Shown: piece after piece, positions 13,901-23,264 of the stretch
Position numbering within the stretch: the stretch's first letter is position 1
How the letters are laid out: each line of letters begins with the position of its first letter
Assembly (NCBI GenBank): GCA_947169825.1
Contig: CAMVRE010000007.1
Location: 1 to 39,901, forward strand
DNA length: 39,901 nucleotides
Source: an uncultured Verrucomicrobiota bacterium
Lineage (GTDB): Bacteria; Verrucomicrobiota; Kiritimatiellia; RFP12; UBA3636
Direction of reading: 5' to 3'
The notes under the pieces: model-generated
Told to the model about the DNA's origin: nothing
Seen by the model: only the letters and a program-made list of their open reading frames with translations
Database searches by the model: none
Made by a program: the position numbers and the translations under genes

Positions 13901-15509
13901 CTCGACGCACCTCACGGACGGATGGGAGGCGCAGGCGCTCGACATCGTCGGCGCCGGGCCGCACACGATCCGATGGACCTACCTTCGGACGTCGGCCCGC
14001 GACTGCGATGGCGACTGTGCCTGGCTCGACGGCGTCGAATGGACGCCGACCGACGCCACGACCATCGTCGTGGAAGGCGTCTCGATCCCGATCTCGTGGC
14101 TCGACGAAGCGGCGGCAACCTTCGTCGCGGCGAACGGCGGCGACTACGCCGCCGCCGCGCGCGCGACGGCCGCCAACGGCCGCAACAAGGTCTGGGAGTG
14201 CTACGTGGCGGGACTCGACCCGACCAACGCGGCTTCGCGATTCCTCGCGACGATCGCTTTCGACGAGAACGGCGTGCCGGACATCGGATGGACGCCGGAT
14301 CTCGGCGGCGCGCGAGACTACGCGGTGGACGGCAAGCTTTCGCTCACGAACGACTGGAGCATCCCAGACGCAGACAGCCGATTCTTCCGCGTCCGCATCG
14401 CGATGCCCGGCGGCTTCGGATTCTACACGATTTCGTTCGATACGGACGGCGGAAGCACCCTCGCGGCAATCACGGCGGCCTACGGCTCGCCCGTGACGGC
14501 GCCGGAGCCGCCGACGAAGGACGGATACGACTTCGCCGGGTGGTCGCCGCCGCTTCCGGCGACGATGCCCGCGCGCAACCTGACGGCGGTCGCGCAGTGG
14601 ACGCCCATCGGCCTCTTCGTCGACGCGGAGTCCGGCGACGATGCCAACGACGGGAGGCAGCGGGCGACGGCCAAGAAGACGATCCAGGCGGCGATCGACG
14701 CCGCGCCGGACGGCGGGACGATCCGCGTCGCGCCGGGGGTCTACGGAACCATCGTCAATTCCGGATCGAAAGCCCTCCGGATCGAAAGCGAGGCCGGACC
14801 GGAGCGGACCGTCATCGATGGACAGGGCAGGAGGCGCTGCGCGAAACTGTCGAACCAGGAAGCGGCCCGCGATCCCTGCGCGACGCTCGTCGGCTTCACG
14901 CTGCGCAACGGTTGCCGAAACGACGCCGGCGTGGGCGGCGCGTATCTGGGGCGGCTGGAAAGCTGCGTCGTCTCAAACTGCGTCGCGGCGAACGAGGCGG
15001 CGGCCGCCGCCAACTGCGAGCTGCTGAACTGTCTCGTCGTCGGCAATGTCGCCAGCAATCTCAACGCCACGACCCGGGGATACATCTGCAACAATGCGGT
15101 TCTGCGGAACTGCACGGTCGTCGGCAACCGGACGGTCGAAGGAAACGGGGCTCCCCTGTTCCGGGGCGGCGTTCTCCGGAACTGCATCGTCTGGGACAAC
15201 GACCGCTTCGGAACGGCGGCGTTCTCGTCCGACACGACCGTGGACCACGTGGCGACGGACGCGGCGGGCGAAGGCGACATTCCGCTTTCGTCCTCGCCGT
15301 TCTCCGACGCCGCGAACGGAGACTACCGGCTCGCGGCGGGATCGCCATGCATCGACGCGGGAGCGGGGACGTTCGAGCCGGACGCGACGGATCTGGCGGG
15401 CAACCCGCGAGTTTCGGGCGCCGCGGTCGACGCCGGTTGTTACGAATGGCAACCGGTGTCGCCGGATTCCACCGGCCTTTCGATTCGCGATTCCGACATC
15501 GGCGAATAG
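7917..15509 (+). CDS. Giant secreted BspA-like LRR / B-repeat / beta-helix protein
   Basis: A 2530-residue exported protein. A signal peptide occupies residues 1-23 (MKTTLHPLLPALAALLLPC, cleavage after SFA). LRR_5/BspA repeats of 23 residues, of the type GCSGLTSITIPDSVTSIG, fill about 40-660. An InlB-type B-repeat (VTFDANGG) lies at about 755-820. A second, more diverged LRR block covers about 830-1470 and B-repeats follow at about 1520-1680. Two beta-sandwich modules (about 1681-1832 and 1906-2043; GAGTLSFWWK, VDGVEWTP) are followed by the linker WECYVAGLDPTN, a last B-repeat (about 2169-2230) and a C-terminal parallel beta-helix (about 2232-2500; DAESGDDANDGRQ). The first LRR block has visibly lower GC than the rest. 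No sortase or PEP-CTERM signal is seen. BspA relatives act in adhesion or host and glycan contact; the ligand here is unknown. No strong ribosome-binding site precedes the ATG. Confidence 0.93.
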   Translation: MKTTLHPLLPALAALLLPCPSFAEMQRIGNYMWFYSLSDDSAIVTGVTPESGILAIPNSLGGKAVTSIGNRAFYDCSRLTSVTIPDSVTSIGSSAFRGCSGLTSITIPDGVTSIGYDAFYNCSGLTSITISDGVTSIGYDAFRGCSALTETRINITDNAKWAENSINSKLMGERRLFVNGEEVANFVIPDGVTSIAANAFSGCSGLTSITVPDGVTNIENSAFFGCSGLTSVTIPDSVTRIGNLAFSGCSDLLFDTNTISNVKLVGEWVIGCSELLSGELNLTGIRGIAGGAFSGCSGLTSILIPDGMTSIGDSAFEGCSGLMSITIPDSVTRIGNSAFSECSGLMSVTIGAGRTSLEGVPTSVYEFHIDGDSEFLTEIGGVLFSNDERNLIRFPEKQTGEYSIPDSVTNIEKSAFSGCSGLTSISIPDCVTSIGDGAFQSCSGLTSISIPDGVMSIGGDAFSDCSGLTSITIPDSVTSIGSGAFEGCSGLTSITIPDSVTSIGSGAFEGCSGLTSITIPDSVTSIGGGAFQSCSGLTSISIPDSVTSIGDSTFSRCSGLTSITIPDSVTSIGYYAFYNCSGLTSITIPDSVTSIGDGAFEGCSGLSSLVIGKGVTNIRTYAFRGCSGLVSVAIPRSVTSIGQGAFYGCSSLGKILLPSSFDLGSDNWRLAGSQITRYQIAVDFSANSGTLAGQKTWLPVEVLSEYGKFGSFPSPSRLGYLFSGWELHGAIIQTNNIVNETTNHVVIARWAPIEYRVTFDANGGMLGEGEESKVVAFGAAYGVLPTPTFESHSLKCWSLDGSAVTGQTIVATPFNHVLVAEWNIGIGDGVWEFPEGDGPIALGEPLVAPSGEIVIPDKIDGRPVVEIGADAFAGNASITSITIPSSVTNIADGAFAGCTGLKTVAVDSLRGNRFAAFLPDLAETVERVVFRDGVTAIPDNFFKGCTALRTMDLAESVVDIGTNVFEACSALETVVSNGLEICDGWVLGMANGASAPADLVIPEGVRGIAAGAFEGEWGIGTMSLPESLRFVGARAFKDCTSLESISVPEGVAKIDREAFRNCTYAQGLALPGTLREIGDGAFANASMLMGATIPDGVVSVGECAFSNCWRMLSVAIPQSVERVGDGAFADCRRVAGVTVPLHVRPMSELFPAAYASLETISISRLDLEALEHLEGLESENAIQAYIASRQMVPDVFKGCAALEGIELPAWVRNVSDGALEGCSAIASLELPDAVTNVGARACAGMAALESVALPASLVSIGDEAFDGDAGLAALNLPEGLRTIGERAFRGLVPLARAEIPGSVRAIGDGAFAGCASIRAVSIPGDAGTVAAAFPDCYADIVSATVVAEDGSPGELAPPKLTAGLFEGCAALTSVELPAELAEIGAEAFADCTSLAEIGLPAAVTNLGERAFAGCGTLSSIALPKSLEELRDGTFAGCAAMAEIVVPESVRRFGNGIFSGCTLLRSVRFVGNAPDYGTADGGPYAGVPAGAKSYVANGSKGWDGIATSMALPEYWPADTTYEIAFWTPNRCAVSFDANYEGAGEPAEVEQVTGTSYVLPPNPVRLGARFDGWWTAPENGARITASTQVTATRPHTFYAHWTMNRYYVHFDANGGSGTAEPVEMTVGTPAPLPPCPFAKVAHDFAGWATEPGGEVVYADGAQVADLAYTQNAAVTLYAVWQARDWTLADYLDAPGLAFETAGGGAWGPDWNDAKAGGVSLRCDGLPPSAAGGTVEATLRSTVVGAGTLSFWWKASCEEMDDEYGDWFDYAAFSVDGVETAKIAGESGWRKVECAVEGAGEHGLVWAFVRDDYDEDGADWENALWVDGVEWTPAPVTLSFDAGGATEGAPPAAVVKYEGYALALPGPGTLADPPRVFAGWSDGESVYAAGATYVFGSADAVLTAVWTLQTWTLAEAVDAPALVFATGGDADWAVDATAGWTNGVSAKSGSVTNSQASWIETTVSGAGTLSFRWKVLGGIYRNTPFAYAKAEVDGTPASSTHLTDGWEAQALDIVGAGPHTIRWTYLRTSARDCDGDCAWLDGVEWTPTDATTIVVEGVSIPISWLDEAAATFVAANGGDYAAAARATAANGRNKVWECYVAGLDPTNAASRFLATIAFDENGVPDIGWTPDLGGARDYAVDGKLSLTNDWSIPDADSRFFRVRIAMPGGFGFYTISFDTDGGSTLAAITAAYGSPVTAPEPPTKDGYDFAGWSPPLPATMPARNLTAVAQWTPIGLFVDAESGDDANDGRQRATAKKTIQAAIDAAPDGGTIRVAPGVYGTIVNSGSKALRIESEAGPERTVIDGQGRRRCAKLSNQEAARDPCATLVGFTLRNGCRNDAGVGGAYLGRLESCVVSNCVAANEAAAAANCELLNCLVVGNVASNLNATTRGYICNNAVLRNCTVVGNRTVEGNGAPLFRGGVLRNCIVWDNDRFGTAAFSSDTTVDHVATDAAGEGDIPLSSSPFSDAANGDYRLAAGSPCIDAGAGTFEPDATDLAGNPRVSGAAVDAGCYEWQPVSPDSTGLSIRDSDIGE
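9308..9487 (+). repeat. Exact 69-bp tandem duplication inside LRR block
   Basis: The unit starting TTGTTCCGGGCTGACATCG begins at 9308, 9377 and 9446. The first two copies are identical over 69 bp (23 codons, one LRR) and the third for about 42 bp. Silent positions are identical too, so the duplication is recent or maintained by conversion. Confidence 0.9.
11415..11450 (+). repeat. In-frame 9-bp array (CTAGARnnn) in LRR protein
   Basis: CTAGAGGCG, CTAGAGCAT, CTAGAAGGT, CTAGAGAGC: four direct units encoding Leu-Glu-x tripeptides between two LRRs. The unit is the one found in the kinase at 3439-3507, although the proteins are unrelated. Confidence 0.85.
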
Positions 15510-15535
15510 GGATACGGCATGTGGATTCAGTCCGC

Positions 15536-15559
15536 GCGCGCGGCGGCGCCGCCGCGCGC
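15536..15559. terminator. 24-bp perfect palindrome after the LRR gene
   Basis: GCGCGCGGCGGC followed by its exact complement, 27 nt after the LRR stop and 27 nt before the leuS -35. There is no T-run, so if it ends transcription it is not a textbook intrinsic terminator. Confidence 0.4.
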
Positions 15560-15585
15560 CACCCGCCGGACTTCCGAAATCGGGG

Positions 15586-15614
15586 TGGAATCGCGGAGGG
15601 GATTGTGGTATTCT
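15586..15614 (+). promoter_or_regulatory. leuS promoter
   Basis: TGGAAT (15586-15591), 17 bp, TATTCT (15609-15614) preceded by TGG. It places the start of transcription near 15621, about 45 nt before the leuS ATG, and rules out the upstream start shown on the ORF track (15519). Confidence 0.5.
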
Positions 15615-15665
15615 CCTCAGCACGCGCGCGTTCCTGGCGGAGCGCGCGCGTGGAAAGCGACACCG

Positions 15666-18199
<2,534 letters not shown>

Positions 18200-18203
<4 letters not shown>

Positions 18204-18940
18204 CGCCGTTCCCAGCGGCCGATGACGGGCGTGCCCAAGAGGCGCGTGAGGCCGACGGCCCGGCAGCAGCCCTCGAGGAAGGCGGAGAGCGGCTTGCACT
18301 TCAGCGCGCGGTGGACGACCATCGGGAGGAAGAACTGCGCGTAGCGGCCCGTCTCGCGGAAGCCCGCGGCGGCGAAGCCCTCGCGGACCTGGCGGTGCCG
18401 GAAGAGCGTCCAGTGGCGCGTGTTCTTCTCGAACTTCTTCTTGGCCTTGAAGAGCGCGGGCGCGATCGCGTTGAGACTCTGCGAGGTCGGGTAGTCCGTG
18501 ATCACGGGGCCGCGCGAGACGCGGCACATCTCCTTCACGAGCGTCGGCCACCGCTCGCAGTGCGTGAGCATGCGGACGGCGACGACGGCGTCGAAGCTCC
18601 GGTCCGGATACGGCAGCGCGACGACGTTGCCGACCTCGAACGAGCAGCGTCCGGCGTCGACGAGGTCCGCGATCCGGTGGCGGCAGCTCTCGGCGCTGCC
18701 GATCACGGAGACCCGGTAGCCGGCGTCCGCGAGCGGATGCGCGAGCTGGCCGTGGCCGCCGCCGACGTCGAGGACCGTCGCGCCCGGGACGGCCGCGCCG
18801 GCGAGCAGCTTCAGGACGCCGCGCTCCTGGACCTTCAGCATCCAGGCGCCCGTCGCGCCGCGGAAGCGCGTGGCGTAGTCGTCGTTGGAGGTCTCGATGT
18901 CGGCGGTCTCGGGGAACGGGGAGGGTGTGTCGTTTTCCAT
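18200..18940 (-). CDS. Class I SAM-dependent methyltransferase
   Basis: A 246-residue protein with a Rossmann methyltransferase core. Motif I is [12 protein letters not shown] (about 57-68) and a later core strand with its flanking segment is [20 protein letters not shown], as in the Methyltransf_11 group. The C-terminal part ([19 protein letters not shown]) resembles methyltransferases of lipid or small-molecule type, but the substrate cannot be told. I chose the ATG at 18940 because a good promoter lies 20 bp upstream; the track start at 19114 is on the far side of that promoter. It is divergent from topA and ends inside the leuS stop codon. Confidence 0.85.
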
Positions 18941-18960
18941 GGCGTACGGGATTTGCGCCG

Positions 18961-18989
18961 AGTCTACCAGACCGCGGCGGCGACCGCAA
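18961..18989 (-). promoter_or_regulatory. Promoter of the methyltransferase gene
   Basis: Minus-strand TTGCGG (18984-18989), 17 bp, TAGACT (18961-18966) preceded by TGG. Back to back with the topA promoter 32 bp away. Confidence 0.6.
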
Positions 18990-19021
18990 GGAAGCGCGGC
19001 CACGGCGCCAAAAAAAGATTC

Positions 19022-19050
19022 TTGACACCCGGGGCGGGGGATGCTAACCA
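19022..19050 (+). promoter_or_regulatory. topA promoter
   Basis: Consensus TTGACA (19022-19027), 17 bp, TAACCA (19045-19050) preceded by TGC. About 78 nt of leader precede the topA ATG. The -10 is weaker than the -35. Confidence 0.6.
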
Positions 19051-19128
19051 AGACGTGATGCGGCGCACGCGGGAGCGCGCGGGAAACGCCCGCGCATACG
19101 CGTGTAAGCCGCAAACGAAAGGCACCCC

Positions 19129-21789
19129 ATGAGCAAGCTCGTCATCGTCGAATCCCCCGCCAAGGCCCACACCGTCGGGCGCATCCTCGGCCCGGACTAC
19201 CGGGTCATGGCCTCCGTCGGCCACATCCGCGACCTGCCGGAGCACCAGGAGGGGATCAAGCGCGAGGAGCTGCCCGGCGGCGCGATGCGCTTCACGCCCG
19301 GCTACGTCGTCCCGCCCGAGAAGGAGAAGGTCGTCGCCGCCCTCGCCGCCGCCGCGCGGCAGGCGGACGAGATCTTCCTCGCGAGCGACCCCGACCGCGA
19401 GGGCGAGGCGATCGCCTGGCACCTGCGCGAGGAGCTGGGCCGCCGCCTCGGCGCCAAGTGCCCGCCCTTCCGCCGCATCGAATACCACGAGATCACGCCG
19501 CGCGCGGTGAAGGCCGCCCTCGCGAATCCCCACGACATCGACCAGGCCCGCGTCGACGCCCAGCAGGCGCGCCGCTGCATCGACCGCTACCTCGGCTTCC
19601 GCATCTCCCCCAAGGTCGCGCGCGCCGTCCGCGGCGGCTCCAGCGCCGGGCGCGTGCAGTCCGTGGCGCTTCGCCTCGTCCGCGACCGCGAGCGCGAGGT
19701 GCGCGCGTTCGTCCCGCAGCCCTACTGGGAGTTCGCCGTGAAGCTCGCCAAGCGCGGCCCCGGCGCCGGCGAGCCCTTCGCCGTGCGCCTGCGCAAGCTC
19801 GACGGGAGGAAGGCCGAGATCCGCGACGAGGCCGCCGCGAAGCGCGCCGAGGCGTTCCTCGGCGCCGCCGCCTACGCGGTGCGCGCGGTCGAGCCGCGCC
19901 AGGCGCAGAAGCGCCCCGGCCCGCCCTTCACGACCTCGACGCTCCAGCAGGCCGCCTCGAACGCGCTCGGCTTCTCGCCCGACCGCACGATGCGCCTCGC
20001 GCAGGACCTCTACGAGGCCGGCCTCATCACCTACATGCGAACGGACTCGACGAACATCGCGCCCGAGGCGCGCGAGGCCGCGGCGGCATACGTCGCGGGC
20101 GCCTTCGGCAGGGAATTCGCCGACCCGCACAACTACGCCACGCGCAGCAAGGGCGCGCAGGAGGCCCACGAGTGCATCCGCCCGACCGACCCCGCCGCGA
20201 CGCCCGAGCGCGCCGCGATGCCCGACGGCCGCGACGCCGAGGGCCTCGCGCGCCTCTACCGCCTCGTGTGGGAGCGCTTCGTCTCGTCGCAGATGGCGCC
20301 CGCCGTCTCCGAGGTGACGACCGCGACGGTCGACGCGACCGCCGCGCCCGGGCTCCTCCCGGCCGGCTCGCCCGCCGCCGCCGAGCTCACCGCCTCCGTC
20401 TCGCGCCTCGTCTTCCCCGGCTTCCTCGCGCTGCGCGGCGCCGAGGGCGTCGCCAAGGCCGAGTCCGCCGACGCGGCGAAGGACGGCGAGGAGACGAGCG
20501 ACGCGCTCGCCGCCCTCCCCCCGCTCGCGCCCGGCGAGGCGCTCGATCCGGCCGCGGTCCTGCCCGAGCGCAAGGAGACCAAGCCGCCGCCGCGCTTCAA
20601 CGAGGCCTCGCTCGTCCGCGAGATGGAGGCGCGCGGCATCGGCCGCCCCTCCACCTACGCCAGCACCGTCAAGACGCTCAAGGACCGCAAGTACGTCCTG
20701 AGCGAGCGCCGCGTCCTCTCCCCGACCGAGCTCGGAGAGAAGGTCTGCGACTGGCTCGTCGAGGCCTACCCCGACATGATGGACGTCGGCTACACCGCCG
20801 ACATGGAGCGCAAGCTCGACGACGCGCAGGACCCCGCCACGGCGACCGACTGGCAGGGGCTCCTCGCCGCCTTCTACCGCGAGCTCGAGGACTGGAACGA
20901 CCGCGCCAAGAAGTGGGCCGACCCCGCCGCCGTCGCGACGCTGCTCGAGGCCTTCCGCGACGTCCACGACTGGGAGCCGCCCCACAAGGCCGGCGCCCGG
21001 ACCTACGACGACAGGAAGTTCGTCCAGGACCTCGCCTACGACGTGATGGGCGAATCGCGCCCGCGCGCCAAGGACCGCCGTCCCGACGCCCCCTACCGCT
21101 TCGAGCGCCCCGCCTCATTCCCCGCGAAGTGCTGCACCGTCCCCCAGCTCCAGGCCCTCGCCCGCACGCTCCTGCGATACCGCGACCAGGCGCCCGGCGC
21201 CGAGGAGGCGCTCCGCGCCGCCGGCCTCGGCGATCTGCTCGCCGACGCCGCCGTCCCCGTCGCCGACGAGCGCTCCGCCGCGCTCCTCGACGCGCTCGCC
21301 AAGTACGGCGCCGCGCCCGACGACGAGCGCTTCGCCACGTCCCTCGCCGAGCAGGTCCGGCGCGGCAAGCGCCTCAGCCCCCGCCAGGCCGACTGGCTCC
21401 CGAAGCTCTTCCTCAACGCGCGCGACCGCGTCCCGGCCGACGAGTTCGAGGCCCTCTGCGCGAAGTTCGGCATCGAGCCGAAGGCCGAGGAGTCCGTCGA
21501 CCCGGAGCGCGCCGCCGCCGTCGTGGCCGCGCTCGCGGGCGTGACGGAATGGGCCGCGCCGGCCGCGCCGCGCAAGGGCGGGCGCGTCTACGACGACAAG
21601 AAGTTCTACGCGGACGTGGCCGCGCGCTTCGGCGCGCGCCGGACGATGTCGGCCAAGCAGCTCGGCGCGCTGGAGCGGATGCTGCTGCGCTACCGCGCGC
21701 AGATTCCGGGCGCGGACGAGCTCGCCGCCCGCTACGGCATCGAGGCCCGCCCCCGCCGCGCCCGCAAGGCCGGCGGGAAGAAGGCCTAG
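19129..21789 (+). CDS. topA: DNA topoisomerase I (type IA) with unusual C-terminus
   Basis: Relaxes negative supercoils by single-strand passage. The Toprim domain (1-120) has KLVIVESPAKA at the start and the metal site SDPDREGEA near 86-94. The active-site tyrosine is Tyr302 in GLITYMRTDSTN. The catalytic core ends near residue 600. The last 270 residues lack the CxxC...CxxC zinc ribbons usual in bacterial TopA. Instead they hold two related segments, RTYDDRKFVQDLAYDVMG (about 623) and RVYDDKKFYADVAARFG (about 820). Each is followed by a helix pattern ending LLRYRxQxPGA, and the protein ends in a basic RRARKAGGKKA. The 886-residue length is normal. GAAAGG 8 nt before the ATG is a weak ribosome-binding site. 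Confidence 0.96.
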   Translation: MSKLVIVESPAKAHTVGRILGPDYRVMASVGHIRDLPEHQEGIKREELPGGAMRFTPGYVVPPEKEKVVAALAAAARQADEIFLASDPDREGEAIAWHLREELGRRLGAKCPPFRRIEYHEITPRAVKAALANPHDIDQARVDAQQARRCIDRYLGFRISPKVARAVRGGSSAGRVQSVALRLVRDREREVRAFVPQPYWEFAVKLAKRGPGAGEPFAVRLRKLDGRKAEIRDEAAAKRAEAFLGAAAYAVRAVEPRQAQKRPGPPFTTSTLQQAASNALGFSPDRTMRLAQDLYEAGLITYMRTDSTNIAPEAREAAAAYVAGAFGREFADPHNYATRSKGAQEAHECIRPTDPAATPERAAMPDGRDAEGLARLYRLVWERFVSSQMAPAVSEVTTATVDATAAPGLLPAGSPAAAELTASVSRLVFPGFLALRGAEGVAKAESADAAKDGEETSDALAALPPLAPGEALDPAAVLPERKETKPPPRFNEASLVREMEARGIGRPSTYASTVKTLKDRKYVLSERRVLSPTELGEKVCDWLVEAYPDMMDVGYTADMERKLDDAQDPATATDWQGLLAAFYRELEDWNDRAKKWADPAAVATLLEAFRDVHDWEPPHKAGARTYDDRKFVQDLAYDVMGESRPRAKDRRPDAPYRFERPASFPAKCCTVPQLQALARTLLRYRDQAPGAEEALRAAGLGDLLADAAVPVADERSAALLDALAKYGAAPDDERFATSLAEQVRRGKRLSPRQADWLPKLFLNARDRVPADEFEALCAKFGIEPKAEESVDPERAAAVVAALAGVTEWAAPAAPRKGGRVYDDKKFYADVAARFGARRTMSAKQLGALERMLLRYRAQIPGADELAARYGIEARPRRARKAGGKKA

Positions 21790-23150
21790 CCGGGCTCCGG
21801 CAGCGCGCGCTCGAGCGCCATCGAACGCGAGGCCTTGACGAGCACGAGGTCGCCCGGCTTCGCGAGGTCCGCGAGCGCGGCGCGCGCCGCGAGGGCGTCC
21901 GGCGCGCGATGGACGTGCGCGGCGGGGAGCCCCGCGCGCACGGCCTCGTCCGCGATCCACGCGGCGCGAGTCCCGACGCACAGCAGCTCGTCCGGCGCCG
22001 CGGCGGCCGCGGCGCGCCCGACGCGCCGGTGCAGCGCCTCCTCCGCGTCGCCGAGCTCGCCCATGTCGCCCAGCGCCGCGATGCGCCGTCCCGCGCACGG
22101 CGTCGCGGCGAAGGTCTCGAGCGACTTCTCCATGCTGATCGGGTTCGCGTTGTAGGCGTCGTTGATCCACGAGACGCCGCCGCGCTCGATCCGCTCCCAG
22201 CGCATCTTCGCGCCGGGCGTCGCGGCGAGCCGCTCCGCGATCTCCTCCCACGCCACGCCGAGCGCGCGCGACGCGGCGACGGCGAGGAGCGAGTTGCCGA
22301 TCTGGTGCGCGCCCGGCTGCGGCGCGCGCAGGGCGCGCGTTTCGCCCGTCGCCGCCTCGCGCGCCTCGAACGCGCCCGTGGCGGGGTCCGCCGAGACCGC
22401 GACGTAGTCCGCCGCCGTGGCGGGGTCCGCCGAGACGGAGACGACGCGGCAGCGCGGCTGCGCGCGCAGGAAGGCGAAGTGGCGGTTCGTCGCGTCGAGC
22501 ACGCAGAAGCCCTCCGCCGGCACGGCGCGCAGGAGCTCCGCCTTCTCGTCCGCGATGCGCTCCTCGGTCCCGAAGTTGCCGATGTGCACGGGGCCGACGT
22601 TCGTGAGGATCGCCGCGTCCGGCCGCATGAGCGCCGCGAGCGGCGCGATCTCGCCGGGATGGTTCGTGCCGGACTCCAGCACCGCGTAGCGCGTCTCCTC
22701 CGGCATCGCGAGGATGGACTTGGGGAGGCCGAGCCCGTTGTTCCAGTTGCCGCGGGTCCTCGCGACCGGCCCGAGAGCGCCCAGGAGCTGCGCCGCGAGC
22801 TCCTTCGTCGTGGTCTTGCCGACCGAGCCCGTGACGCCGAGGACGAACGGGTCGACCTTCGCGCGCCAGCCCGCCGCGAGGTCGCGGAGGGCGCGCGCGG
22901 TGTCGTCCACGCGCAGGGCCGGAAGCCCGGGCGGCAGCGACGCGGAGCGGTCGGCCACGACGCCCCCCGCGCCGGCCTCGACCGCCTTCGCGGCGAAGTC
23001 GTGGCCGTCGAAGTTCTCGCCGCGCAGGGCGAGGAAGAGGCAGCCCGGCGGAAGGTCGCGGGTGTCGGTGGAAAGGGACGGGAACGAGTCCGGGAGCGGG
23101 CCCTCCGGCGCGGCGCCGGACCAGCGGACGAGGTCTTCGAGCTTGAACAT
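21786..23150 (-). CDS. murF: UDP-N-acetylmuramoyl-tripeptide--D-alanyl-D-alanine ligase
   Basis: Last cytoplasmic ATP-dependent ligase of the peptidoglycan precursor, adding D-Ala-D-Ala. The 454 residues match the family. The N-terminal domain has STDTRDLPPGCLFLALRGENFDGHDF (quoted in part as LFLALRGENFDGHDF). The P-loop is GVTGSVGKTTTKE (about 104-116). Family segments GNWNNGLGLP, ESGTNHPGEI, NVGPVHIGNFG and INDAYNANPISM follow in order. The ATG at 23150 is set by a -10 element only 7 nt upstream, so the mRNA should be leaderless. The 936-residue ORF on the track is a frame extension through pgk. It is not beside other mur genes here. Its stop overlaps that of topA in one CTAG. Confidence 0.96.
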   Translation of the reverse strand: MFKLEDLVRWSGAAPEGPLPDSFPSLSTDTRDLPPGCLFLALRGENFDGHDFAAKAVEAGAGGVVADRSASLPPGLPALRVDDTARALRDLAAGWRAKVDPFVLGVTGSVGKTTTKELAAQLLGALGPVARTRGNWNNGLGLPKSILAMPEETRYAVLESGTNHPGEIAPLAALMRPDAAILTNVGPVHIGNFGTEERIADEKAELLRAVPAEGFCVLDATNRHFAFLRAQPRCRVVSVSADPATAADYVAVSADPATGAFEAREAATGETRALRAPQPGAHQIGNSLLAVAASRALGVAWEEIAERLAATPGAKMRWERIERGGVSWINDAYNANPISMEKSLETFAATPCAGRRIAALGDMGELGDAEEALHRRVGRAAAAAAPDELLCVGTRAAWIADEAVRAGLPAAHVHRAPDALAARAALADLAKPGDLVLVKASRSMALERALPEPG

Positions 23151-23157
23151 GGCGCGT

Positions 23158-23187
23158 ATCCTACCACGCCCGCGCGGCGCGCCGCAA
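23158..23187 (-). promoter_or_regulatory. murF promoter
   Basis: Minus-strand TTGCGG (23182-23187), 18 bp, TAGGAT (23158-23163) preceded by TGG. The -10 ends 7 nt from the ATG. Its -35 lies only 6 bp from the -35 of the divergent pgk promoter, so the two are likely to compete for polymerase. Confidence 0.6.
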
Positions 23188-23193
23188 GGCGAT

Positions 23194-23222
23194 TTGCAAC
23201 CCCTCCGGGCTTCTGCTAGAAT
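23194..23222 (+). promoter_or_regulatory. pgk promoter
   Basis: TTGCAA (23194-23199), 17 bp, TAGAAT (23217-23222) preceded by TGC. It leaves a leader of about 36-42 nt without a Shine-Dalgarno sequence. Confidence 0.65.
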
Positions 23223-23264
23223 CCTTTCCCGTCTTTCAACCCAAACCCACACCATACACAGACC

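Noticed and set aside
19458-23219. 1253-residue forward ORF over topA and murF
   Set aside because: Overlaps two certain genes in other frames; no recognisable motif.
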